Shown here: in pieces, positions 1-6,687 of the stretch
Position numbering within the stretch: the first letter of the stretch is position 1
Layout of the letters: every line of letters starts with the position of its first letter
DNA from: Candidatus Poseidoniaceae archaeon
GTDB taxonomy: Archaea > Thermoplasmatota > Poseidoniia > Poseidoniales > Poseidoniaceae
Length of the DNA: 14,136 nt
NCBI GenBank assembly: GCA_022425185.1
Contig: JAKMFY010000130.1
Coordinates: 1-14,136 of the forward strand
Reading direction: 5' to 3'
Notes under the pieces: generated by a model
The model's database searches: none
What the model was told of the DNA's origin: nothing
Seen by the model: the letters and a program-made list of their open reading frames with translations, nothing else
Program-made: the position numbers and the translations under genes

Positions 1-721
1 GATCACCGTCTCGTCCGCCGCTGTAGCCACCTCTTCGGTCGCCTCCACGTCCTCCACGATCGTTTCTGTAACCGCCACCACGGGAATCTCCTCCACGAGA
101 GTTTCCTCCAGGTCGAGGCTTTCCACATTGGTTGCATTCGGTTCTGAAAGAGAAATTGTCATTCTTACATGAAGGACAAATCCAATCATTTCGATTGTGT
201 TGTTCTTGATTTCGAGTTCTTCGATCGTCACGTCCTCTTCCACCACGGTCGTTTCTGAAAGACCTGCCACGTTCCTGAACGTTGCCTCGCTTTGATTTTC
301 CACAACTGTTACATTCAGTTCTGAAAGCAAAATTATCGTTTCCACAAGATGCACAAAGCCAATCACTTCGTTCTTGGTTATTTCCTCCACGGGAATTGTT
401 ATCTCTTCGATCGAACGAACGCTCTCGATCTCGTCTAGGACGCTCTTCTCTGAATTCTCGACGAGGAGGGCGGTCTTCACGTTCCTTCTTTGCTCGTACA
501 GTTACAGTCGAGCCAATGAATTGGTTATTCTCTTGTTTACGGTCCAAGTGAGCAACATGAACGAGAGGGGACTCGGTTGAGCCAAGAACAGCATCGACCT
601 TTCCGATGTAGTGTCCATCTTCCTCACGAACAATAATCGAGCCCAATGCAGGCGAAGATCCACTGAATGTTACCAGTAGACCTAATTCATGACTTGCGCG
701 GTCAACTACACCTCTAAACAT
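1..721 (-). CDS. gar1: Gar1-domain protein with RGG-rich tail and two RanBP2-type zinc fingers (C-terminus beyond window)
   Basis: Read by hand from the ATG at 719-721; 240 codons are open to the left edge, so the C-terminus is missing. Residues 1-78 match the H/ACA pseudouridylation RNP subunit Gar1: GLLVTFSGSSPALG, then IIVREEDGHYIGKVDAVLG and SPLVHV follow the Pyrococcus Gar1 pattern as I recall it, including the G-K-V-x-D-x-V-x-G turn. After a charged linker (79-119) come two zinc fingers, residues 120-141 and 179-200, each of form D-W-x-C-x2-C-x3-N-F-x2-R-x-E-C-N-x2-C-G. Arginine/glycine-rich segments lie between and after them (142-178, 201-240, many RGG/RGR). Archaeal Gar1 is normally about 75-105 residues without such a tail. 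Role: binds Cbf5 to guide rRNA pseudouridylation; the tail should bind RNA (inference). Two other frames are also open here because of the skewed composition, but only this one gives recognisable domains. It lies 46 bases downstream of the next minus-strand gene. The domain call is firm; function of the tail is inferred. Confidence 0.85.
   Translation of the reverse strand, partial: MFRGVVDRASHELGLLVTFSGSSPALGSIIVREEDGHYIGKVDAVLGSTESPLVHVAHLDRKQENNQFIGSTVTVRAKKEREDRPPRREFREERPRRDRERSFDRRDNNSRGGNNQERSDWLCASCGNDNFAFRTECNSCGKSKRGNVQERGRSFRNDRGGRGRDDRRTRNQEQHNRNDWICPSCKNDNFSFRTECNQCGKPRPGGNSRGGDSRGGGYRNDRGGRGGDRRGGYSGGRDGD
122..364 (-). repeat. Duplicated zinc-finger units inside the Gar1-like gene
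   Basis: Two 66-base units, 364-299 and 187-122 on the minus strand, encode near-identical RanBP2-type fingers: 16 of 22 residues agree by eye, and all four cysteines, the Trp, both Asn of the NDNF segment and the Arg are shared. Between them is an arginine/glycine-rich spacer of 37 codons. This is an internal duplication of a finger plus an RGG linker. Confidence 0.8.
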
Positions 722-767
722 GGCTCTCAACTCCAACGTGGCGACACACTATGTTTCATACTGTTGG

Positions 768-2696
768 TCAGACTTTGCGTCGAGATACCCATCCTGCGGC
801 TACTAAACCAATGAGCAGTGTTGCGATTAATCCCGGAGCAGGGAGAATTCCTGAACTTTCCTCGTCATCATCTTCCGAATCTTCATTTCCGGTGTTATCA
901 ACAGCACCAGCGTTTGGATCAACAACTTGGATAGTGAGTGTTGTTGTATCTCCAGACTCATCAGTGGCCTTCACATTCACAGTATATGGTGACTGTACAT
1001 CATTTTGAATGCAATTGGCGATTGATACTTGAATCTCCCAAGCGAGGTTTTGTCGATCGAAATTCGTTGTTTGTCCATTACAGATCTCGAGGGTAAGAGT
1101 CACATCTTGTCCATCAGGATCAATGACGTTTCCAGTGAGTTTGAACTTCAATCCATCGAGTTGCCATTCTGCTTCTTGACCTTGTAGATTCGTTTCAATC
1201 GAAATTGTTGGAGGTGTGTTTTCCTTTTCAAGGTCGAAGTCCATCACAAAGGTGTAATCTAACATTCCTTGTGCAGTTGCTGTTCCCATAACCATAACTT
1301 CGCCTGGACTAATTCCATTGAGAGATAATTCCATGACCGACCCTTGATCATTAACAACTTCTGTGCTTGAAGGGCCCATGTTTGGATCCTGATGCGCATG
1401 TGCAGTTACTGTCAAAGTAGAGACAAGGCCGGTTGAGCTAGGCGAGAAGGTAATTGTATCGCCCTGAGCGGATAGCACTCCTGTTGCAGTTAGAACTCTT
1501 CCAAAAGTATAGTTTCGGTGTTCGGATGTCTCTGCTCCATATGCATCGACTCCGGCGCATTGAGCAGAGGCTGATTCTCCACCTGCTGTAACGAATAAGG
1601 AAGCATCCTGGTCCATTCGGACAGACCATCCATCGTATTGGTCAAGTGCACTGAAATTACATTGTAGATTCCACCCACTTTCATCAATAACCCATGTGCC
1701 AGTATCAGTTGAAGCAAGTTCTTCGCCATTGGTGACACCCAACGGAATGATGGTACCTTCAGGAGGTGCGAGTGAAGACCAAACAGGTACTTCATTCGTG
1801 AACGGGGCCTGTGTTGTGAAATCGATAAACAAGTTTCGTACCATTGGGAAAGAGCCGAGAGGGTAATCTACATCGGCTACCACTCGTAATCGTCCGTCTG
1901 GCAGGAATTCACTGATTGGGGTTTCCAGTTCTTCTTGCAAGACGCCATCGTCATAGAATCCTAAATCTGCGACTCTAAGTCCTTGTTCGACAGGGAAAGT
2001 AAGAACAAGGCGAGCATCAGTAATATTTGTCACATTCATAGCCAAGGTGAAATTAGAACTCCCTTGGTTTGGAAGTTGATCAAATCGTACATTATGATTT
2101 TCGCTTGCATCGGTGAGTAGGAGTATTTCTAGGTCATCAGTTACTGTGACAGGGACTTCCTTACACCCATCTCCAGAGAGAACACTGCTACAGTCACGTT
2201 CTTGAGGGTGGTCTTCAGGAACTAGATTAACCTCGTCAAGAGCAATTCCATCTTCAACAAATTCGAGATCATTCCAGTCGACGCTTCCTCGGTGAGAGAT
2301 ACCTTCGCGGATTCCAAGACGAGTTTCCATGTCGGCAATGCACTTGGGGCCAATGGAACGAACTGCTTCCCTCTCATCAGTTGACATCCAGTCATCATCA
2401 CCGCCAGGAACTCCTTCAAACAATCCATCGAGATTGTCACGAACAACAGCAGATTTACTTCCATTTACCCATGCTTGCGCATCCATGGCACCAGTCGCCC
2501 AGTCATCATTGATGTCGAGGTTGAAGAGTGCAAAGTCATATTCAAAGAGGTCTTCAAAAGTATAGCCACTGCAATCAACATCAAGGGTTCCTTGTCGCCC
2601 AGACGTGGCTTGTGTTTGGTCCTCATTTTCCAATGTCGAAGTCTCTATTGAAGGCGTGAGAATTGAGAGCAATAGCATCACGAGTACGGGAATCAT
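768..2696 (-). CDS. Secreted, C-terminally membrane-anchored acidic beta-rich protein, function unknown
   Basis: The 642-residue protein begins with a hydrophobic stretch (MIPVLVMLLLSILTPS) that looks like a signal peptide, although no basic residue precedes it and no upstream in-frame start exists before a stop. The mature part is strongly acidic and rich in Asn/Thr/Ser, with several N-x-S/T sites and paired cysteines. Residues about 40-170 are Asp-rich and helical. Residues about 493-595 look like a cadherin/PKD-type Ig-like module (NTPPTISIE, VIDPDGQDVTLTL, VKATDESGDTTTLTIQV). An acidic linker (596-615) leads to PAPGLIATLLIGLVAAGWV and a terminal RRKV: a single TM anchor with basic stop, similar in layout to archaeal PGF-CTERM-type tails. 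It follows the ABC permease gene by 46 bases on the same strand and may be part of the same unit, which would make it a candidate partner or cargo (inference). A TATA-like GAATATAG at 2713-2720 might give it its own promoter. I do not recognise a family for the full protein. Confidence 0.8.
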   Translation of the reverse strand: MIPVLVMLLLSILTPSIETSTLENEDQTQATSGRQGTLDVDCSGYTFEDLFEYDFALFNLDINDDWATGAMDAQAWVNGSKSAVVRDNLDGLFEGVPGGDDDWMSTDEREAVRSIGPKCIADMETRLGIREGISHRGSVDWNDLEFVEDGIALDEVNLVPEDHPQERDCSSVLSGDGCKEVPVTVTDDLEILLLTDASENHNVRFDQLPNQGSSNFTLAMNVTNITDARLVLTFPVEQGLRVADLGFYDDGVLQEELETPISEFLPDGRLRVVADVDYPLGSFPMVRNLFIDFTTQAPFTNEVPVWSSLAPPEGTIIPLGVTNGEELASTDTGTWVIDESGWNLQCNFSALDQYDGWSVRMDQDASLFVTAGGESASAQCAGVDAYGAETSEHRNYTFGRVLTATGVLSAQGDTITFSPSSTGLVSTLTVTAHAHQDPNMGPSSTEVVNDQGSVMELSLNGISPGEVMVMGTATAQGMLDYTFVMDFDLEKENTPPTISIETNLQGQEAEWQLDGLKFKLTGNVIDPDGQDVTLTLEICNGQTTNFDRQNLAWEIQVSIANCIQNDVQSPYTVNVKATDESGDTTTLTIQVVDPNAGAVDNTGNEDSEDDDEESSGILPAPGLIATLLIGLVAAGWVSRRKV

Positions 2697-2742
2697 GACA
2701 AGACGAGCACGACTATATTCATGAAGTCTTGGTTAGAATACA

Positions 2743-3573
2743 TCACGGTACAAGGCGTTTGATACGCCGAGTGAACCATAATAATGGTAATAATGTCCAT
2801 GCTAATGCTGCCAGAACTGCTCCAGTAGGGGAAACGCCTCTGTTGACATCATTCAGACGAGTTTCAAGTAAATGGTGGTAGACTCCATTAGGGGACAGTA
2901 GATCAAGGCGCCCTTCGAAAACAGAATAGGAAGCATCCTTCGATTCACCAACAGCAACGCCATTGAGAGCAGCAATGAGGGTGGTAAACAAGACCCATAA
3001 CAGGGTGAAAAGGAACCAAAGTCCAATCGAAAATGCAATCGCAGAACCTTGTTCTTTGGCTAAACTTGATGCAAGCAAAGCAAAGATTGTGTACCATAGA
3101 AGTACGAGCCAGGCTGCCAAAACAAACACAATGGAATCACTGGCAGATATCCACATATCACTACGATAACCAACGAGCCACATCGAAATAAGCATGAGGA
3201 CAGTAACAGGTAATGCAATGCTTGCCCAGTTTCCAATAACGAGAATCATCGATTGTCTCCATCGAGGCATTGGTTGAGAAAGCCGTAATTCGAGAACTCC
3301 GCTTTGTCTGTCCTTGCTAATTCCATCGTGAGCCAATAAGACCGCAGCCATAGTTCCTGCAAATACAATCCCAATACTTGCTAAGAACATCGTCTCTGCA
3401 GCAGTCTCAGGAACTTGATCTGCTGGCAATTGTATGTTGGGATCTGAGAAACCCCATGCCATGCCAGGAATAAAAAGGACTAGTATAGGTAGCATAATCA
3501 CCATTCGTGTCGATAGGACGCGCCTACGAAACACACTTATGGCCAGTTTCCACATTCGAGATGAAGGTGTCAT
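2743..3573 (-). CDS. ABC-2 type transporter permease (NosY-like)
   Basis: The 276-residue protein has about six hydrophobic segments: near residues 22-42, 62-82, 108-130, 143-168, 176-203 and 250-268. Between the second and third lies a basic cytoplasmic segment (DGISKDRQSGVLELRLSQPMPRW) typical of ABC-2/NosY-type permeases, where an E-L-R-L/LS-x-P motif follows a conserved S/GxLE. An extracytoplasmic loop follows the first TM (SDPNIQLPADQVPETAAE), another precedes the last. The start codon overlaps the ATPase stop as ATGA (3570-3573), with a strong GGAGG ribosome site inside the ATPase 3' end, so the pair is translationally coupled. Substrate is unknown. NosY-type systems act on maturation or export of surface proteins, which fits the secreted protein encoded next, but this is inference. 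Confidence 0.85.
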   Translation of the reverse strand: MTPSSRMWKLAISVFRRRVLSTRMVIMLPILVLFIPGMAWGFSDPNIQLPADQVPETAAETMFLASIGIVFAGTMAAVLLAHDGISKDRQSGVLELRLSQPMPRWRQSMILVIGNWASIALPVTVLMLISMWLVGYRSDMWISASDSIVFVLAAWLVLLWYTIFALLASSLAKEQGSAIAFSIGLWFLFTLLWVLFTTLIAALNGVAVGESKDASYSVFEGRLDLLSPNGVYHHLLETRLNDVNRGVSPTGAVLAALAWTLLPLLWFTRRIKRLVP

Positions 3574-4580
3574 TCTTCTTCCTCCTGTAATTTACGCATG
3601 GGTATCCAAGCACTGCTTTCAACATCCATGCCTATAGTTTGTCGATCAAGTCCAGTCGCAGCACAAAGTAACTCGATTAATGATGGCTGGATTTCTCTCC
3701 ATGTGATGACGCCTATTCCTGATTTTACGATGTCTTTTAGCAAGTTTTTTCGAACAGATTGTAAGATCATGTGGTGATTTATATCGGTTGAGGAATGTTC
3801 CAATATTTCGAGACCATGCATGAGTTTCTTCGGCAATTCTGAGTCTAGGCATACCTCAGTGAGTTGTTCAAAGCCTAATTTTTCTTGAATTGAATCGGTT
3901 GTTCCATGAGCGACTAATTGACCACGATGAAGTAAAGCGAGCGTGTCAATGAGTTGATCCAATTCAAATAAATGATGACTTGATATGACAATAGCAATTC
4001 CTTTTCGGGCGAGCGATTGGAGTAGACGCTTGAATGCATCAATTGCAACTGGATCCATTCCATTGAAAGGTTCATCGAGAACGAGAACATCTGGTGTTCC
4101 AAGCAAAGCAATGCCAAGGGAAAGGCGTTGCCTCATTCCTTGACTGAGTGAATCCAGCGGTGATGATGCTCTATTCTTTAATCCAATAACGGTAAGAATC
4201 TCCAAAGCAGATTCTTTCGAACAACCTCGGAGCAAAGCAAACTCAACAAGCGTTTGTTCAACTGATTCATGTCCAGACCAGCGTACATGTTCTGGCATAA
4301 ATCCAACACGCCCTCGCAATTCTAGGCTGGATAGAATCGTCCCATTGGCACTTACATATCCTGATTCAATAGGCAAGACCCCACTCATCATTCGAAGAAG
4401 AGTAGTTTTCCCCGCACCATTTGTTCCTACAAGACCAACGATTTGGCCACGTTGTAAGGTGAGATCGATTTCAGCAATTCCTGCGCCGTGTGCTTTTTTG
4501 AAAGGATTGAACCATTTTGGAGCCGGTACTTTATGACGAAACTTTACGGATGAAAATTTCATCACGTCCCTGTCTGCCAT
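3570..4580 (-). CDS. ABC transporter ATP-binding protein (NosF/CcmA-like)
   Basis: The 336-residue ATPase carries every nucleotide-binding motif: Walker A GTNGAGKT (52-59), a MPEH Q-loop variant with Glu in place of Gln (about 95-98, common in NosF/ABC-2 ATPases), signature LSQGM (145-149), Walker B VLVLDE (165-170) with catalytic Glu170, D-loop GMDP, and H-loop histidine in ISSHH (about 202). The core ends near residue 225. The last 110 residues are an accessory domain of the kind seen in ABC-2 exporter ATPases. An N-terminal extension of about 33 residues (RHKVPAPKWFNPFKKA) precedes the core. It is the first gene of the minus-strand set 4580 to 768 and powers the neighbouring permease. Only 47 bases separate it from the divergent orphan gene on the plus strand. 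The C-terminal QEEEE is encoded by bases that also form the permease ribosome site. Confidence 0.9.
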   Translation of the reverse strand: MADRDVMKFSSVKFRHKVPAPKWFNPFKKAHGAGIAEIDLTLQRGQIVGLVGTNGAGKTTLLRMMSGVLPIESGYVSANGTILSSLELRGRVGFMPEHVRWSGHESVEQTLVEFALLRGCSKESALEILTVIGLKNRASSPLDSLSQGMRQRLSLGIALLGTPDVLVLDEPFNGMDPVAIDAFKRLLQSLARKGIAIVISSHHLFELDQLIDTLALLHRGQLVAHGTTDSIQEKLGFEQLTEVCLDSELPKKLMHGLEILEHSSTDINHHMILQSVRKNLLKDIVKSGIGVITWREIQPSLIELLCAATGLDRQTIGMDVESSAWIPMRKLQEEEE

Positions 4581-4627
4581 GATACGGCTCTCTCGTCACC
4601 CCACTCAAATGCTTTGTTTTTCCATTG

Positions 4628-5557
4628 ATGTTGCAAAATACATATCATGGAGAGTGTAAATATCTGTTTATGGGATTAGCTTCTAGCATTGCTGGCTTCT
4701 TCCTCATTTTTTTGTCTGTACCGCTTAGTTACGGACTTCATCGGTGGAGGAAAGGAGAGAATGCAGAAACCTTTGATCAATTTCTCGGTTCGAAAACCTC
4801 CTCTTTCGTCATCATAGGTCTCACTTCTTTGTGGTTAGTCCCATACGGTCTGTTTGTACTTCTGCCAATTATCTTCATATTGTCCGTAGTTAGCCCAGCC
4901 GGGCGAATTGATTGGAAAGAATATCGAAATGAACGATTTATTGCAGTATTCATCGTCTTCTTAATGCTTGGATTATCAGGATTGATGCCCTGCGATGAAC
5001 CACGTTCGCCAGAGGAATGGGGTGAACCATTTGCAAAAGAGAATCCATATGCTCCAGCATGGCCTGCTAGTGAACAATTTACTTGGATTCTTGTTGACGA
5101 TTTAGACCCTTCAAATTTTGAAGTTGTTCAAAGTTTACGTATTCGTACGCCTCATCAGTTCAGTACGTTCAGTCAAGTAGAGTCTTCCATAGCAATCTCT
5201 TCATTTTTCGGTCTAGAAAATGAACGAATGCGACAAGCCATTGATATCGTGGACGAGCGAGTTACATTCATTCGAATCGACAGTGATGAATTCAAACTTG
5301 AGCAGAGAGGTGATGCTCAAGAGCATACATTCCGTCCCTCCTCAGGAGATGTCAAGATGAATGTCTGGGTGTATGACTGTCTCGCAACATCAGGTACAAA
5401 TTCGGACGGAACAAAAATTGGAGAGGTCGTTATCGCTGGAGAGGCCGGATGGGGAGGCGTGTTGGATTTGATTGTCATTGTTCGTCCTTTTTTCCATGAT
5501 GCATTACCCTCCGATCCATTCGCAGAAGCACTTGTTTCGACATGGCTTGACTCATAA
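4628..5557 (+). CDS. Membrane protein with three N-terminal TM segments and a soluble C-terminal domain, unknown
   Basis: Not recognised. Starting at the ATG at 4628 it is 309 residues. Hydrophobic helices lie at about 12-37, 57-88 and 102-121; the third is followed by MPCDEPRSPEEW, after which residues about 125-309 form a soluble acidic domain with mixed helix/strand character (FTWILVDDLDPSNFEVVQSL; RVTFIRIDSDEFKLEQRGD; KMNVWVYDCLATSG). Helix count predicts the tail on the opposite side from the N-terminus, probably outside if the N-terminus is cytoplasmic. An alternative start at 4670 (MGLASSIAGFF) removes 14 residues and still keeps the first TM; the AT-rich AAAATACATATC at 4634-4645 would sit at TATA distance from it, so a leaderless start there is plausible. 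The stop codon lies inside the palindrome ahead of the importer operon, so this gene may end immediately before that promoter. Confidence 0.7.
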   Translation: MLQNTYHGECKYLFMGLASSIAGFFLIFLSVPLSYGLHRWRKGENAETFDQFLGSKTSSFVIIGLTSLWLVPYGLFVLLPIIFILSVVSPAGRIDWKEYRNERFIAVFIVFLMLGLSGLMPCDEPRSPEEWGEPFAKENPYAPAWPASEQFTWILVDDLDPSNFEVVQSLRIRTPHQFSTFSQVESSIAISSFFGLENERMRQAIDIVDERVTFIRIDSDEFKLEQRGDAQEHTFRPSSGDVKMNVWVYDCLATSGTNSDGTKIGEVVIAGEAGWGGVLDLIVIVRPFFHDALPSDPFAEALVSTWLDS

Positions 5558-5581
5558 GTTTAGGGTATACGAAACCTTATG
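5553..5581. promoter_or_regulatory. Near-palindrome upstream of the importer operon, candidate operator (iron-box-like)
   Basis: CATAAG (5553-5558) and CTTATG (5576-5581) are perfect inverted arms around a central GTATAC (5565-5570), itself palindromic. Within it, TTAGGGTATACGAAACCTTA (5560-5579) resembles the TTAGG-N9-CCTAA layout of DtxR/IdeR iron boxes, with one mismatch and one extra spacer base. It abuts the TATA-like element, the right place for a repressor. Symmetry is seen; regulator identity is inferred. Confidence 0.45.
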
Positions 5582-5587
5582 TATATC
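5580..5587 (+). promoter_or_regulatory. TATA-like box of the importer operon
   Basis: TGTATATC lies about 40 bases ahead of the ATG at 5624. With the usual archaeal spacing, transcription would begin near 5608-5611, giving a short leader of roughly 13-16 bases. No other TATA-like element lies between the preceding stop codon and this gene. Confidence 0.45.
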
Positions 5588-5597
5588 ACATTTTTAG

Positions 5598-5620
5598 GGG
5601 GGCCGAAAACGGAGGCCCCC
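5598..5620 (+). promoter_or_regulatory. GC-rich inverted repeat just before the lipoprotein start codon
   Basis: GGGGGCC (5598-5604) and GGCCCCC (5614-5620) form a perfect 7-bp stem with a 9-base loop (GAAAACGGA), ending three bases before the ATG at 5624. It spans the predicted transcription start. It could be a second operator, or an RNA hairpin that hides the start codon if transcription begins farther upstream. A T5 run (5591-5595) before it could serve as terminator for the upstream gene. Confidence 0.45.
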
Positions 5621-5623
5621 TGC

Positions 5624-6676
5624 ATGCGAACCAACACAAAAATACCACTCATGCTTGCCTTTCTGATCATCATTGCCTCTGTTTCCGGTTGTATCGGCAA
5701 CGAAGATAATGATGAAAAAGAAACATTGATTATCGCTTTCAACTTGAAAGATGATTACACAAATGTTGACGAAAACCCACAACGATTTGCTGATTACTTG
5801 GCATATACTCTTGACATGAATGTCGAATTGTATCCAATCGATTCTGAAGGGACAACTCTTCAAGCACTACGATTTGGAAACGCTGATATTGCATTCATGG
5901 ACGGAGCTGCCGCCTGGATTGGATGGCAACAATACGGTCTTGACGCATTAGCTGCCGACCAAAAATCAGACGGGCGTACTTATTATGATGCACATGCAGT
6001 TGTCCTGAAGGATTCTGAAATGGCCAATGCAAGCCTTGATAGCGATGATTCAACAGATCCTTTCTCACTGCTTGCAGGGAAGACATCATGTCATACCGGC
6101 TGGCTGAAATCTGCTGGAATGCTACTACCTATGGGATATCTTATCGGCAATGGATACGCAGATGTCATTGGTGATACAGACGATATCGAATCGGTACGAT
6201 CAACAATTCTAAACTATTTCAGCGAGGATTCGAGTATCCCTGATTCAGGGACACCTTACTACTCCTACTCTGGAGCGCTACGCTGCCTTTCTGAAGGTGT
6301 CGGAGATGTTGCCTTCCTAAAGGATTCGACAGTGGCATCCTACTGTGAAAATGTAGATGCACTGGAAAATGAAGATTGGTGTCTTGATGAAGAAGAGTAT
6401 GTTCTACTCCCATCTTATGGTTCAGCGCCATCTCATCCAGTCATGTACAATCCAGAACTTCTTGACAGCGAAAAAGTGACCTTGATCCAAGATGCCTTGA
6501 TCGCAATGAAAAACTCAACAGAGGGAATTTCAATTCTCACCTCTGTCCTTAACACTCCTTCCATTGTCAAAACGACTGCAGCAGATCATATGTCCTCATA
6601 TGGTGCTCTTGTTCAAGACGTTCCTGGAATAGAGTCCTACTTTGGCGATAAATACGGTATAACGGATACAGCATAG
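5624..6676 (+). CDS. Transferrin-like, PhnD-fold substrate-binding lipoprotein of an ABC importer
   Basis: The start is set at 5624 because MRTNTKIPLMLAFLIIIA followed by SVSGC is a clear lipoprotein signal with lipid-anchored Cys23; the upstream ATG at 5579 lies in the promoter. The 350-residue protein has the periplasmic-binding type-2 fold expected beside Phn-type ATPase and permease genes. However, several stretches match transferrin lobes as I recall human serum transferrin: SCHTGWLKSAGMLLPMG (155-171) against SCHTGLGRSAGWNIPIG; SYSGALRCL...GDVAFLKDSTV (214-237) against GYSGAFKCL...GDVAFVKHSTI; and APSHPV (268-273) against VPSHTV. The four Fe(III) ligands Asp63, Tyr95, Tyr188 and His249 align with Asp93, Tyr121, Tyr215 and His271. 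Thr120 of the carbonate site aligns with Thr158, but Arg124 is Lys162. Cys156 and Cys221 correspond to the C118-C194 disulfide. Likely role: capture of ferric iron (or an iron-anion complex) at the cell surface for import. Phosphonate or phosphate is the alternative from operon family. It is a single lobe. Confidence 0.8.
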   Translation: MRTNTKIPLMLAFLIIIASVSGCIGNEDNDEKETLIIAFNLKDDYTNVDENPQRFADYLAYTLDMNVELYPIDSEGTTLQALRFGNADIAFMDGAAAWIGWQQYGLDALAADQKSDGRTYYDAHAVVLKDSEMANASLDSDDSTDPFSLLAGKTSCHTGWLKSAGMLLPMGYLIGNGYADVIGDTDDIESVRSTILNYFSEDSSIPDSGTPYYSYSGALRCLSEGVGDVAFLKDSTVASYCENVDALENEDWCLDEEEYVLLPSYGSAPSHPVMYNPELLDSEKVTLIQDALIAMKNSTEGISILTSVLNTPSIVKTTAADHMSSYGALVQDVPGIESYFGDKYGITDTA

Positions 6677-6687
6677 GAGGGAGTCCA

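Noticed and set aside
1..500. Long open frames other than the Gar1 frame (an acidic Val/Glu/Thr frame on the minus strand, and Ser/Arg-rich frames on the plus strand at 282-580)
   Set aside because: They are by-products of the biased RGG-coding DNA. The acidic minus-strand frame ends at a stop near 502-504 and has no domain, while the chosen frame gives Gar1 and two zinc fingers.
5598..5620. Intrinsic (bacterial-type) terminator for the 4628-5557 gene
   Set aside because: The stem is not followed by a T-run; the T-run precedes it. Archaea do not need hairpins for termination.
5579..5623. Upstream ATG for the importer lipoprotein (MYITFLGGPKTEAPC extension)
   Set aside because: It would destroy the N-terminal lipoprotein signal and lies within the TATA-like element and inverted repeat.
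5624..6676. Plain annotation as phosphonate-binding PhnD
   Set aside because: Family fold and operon fit, but the transferrin motifs, iron ligands and disulfide pair argue against simple transfer of the phosphonate function.
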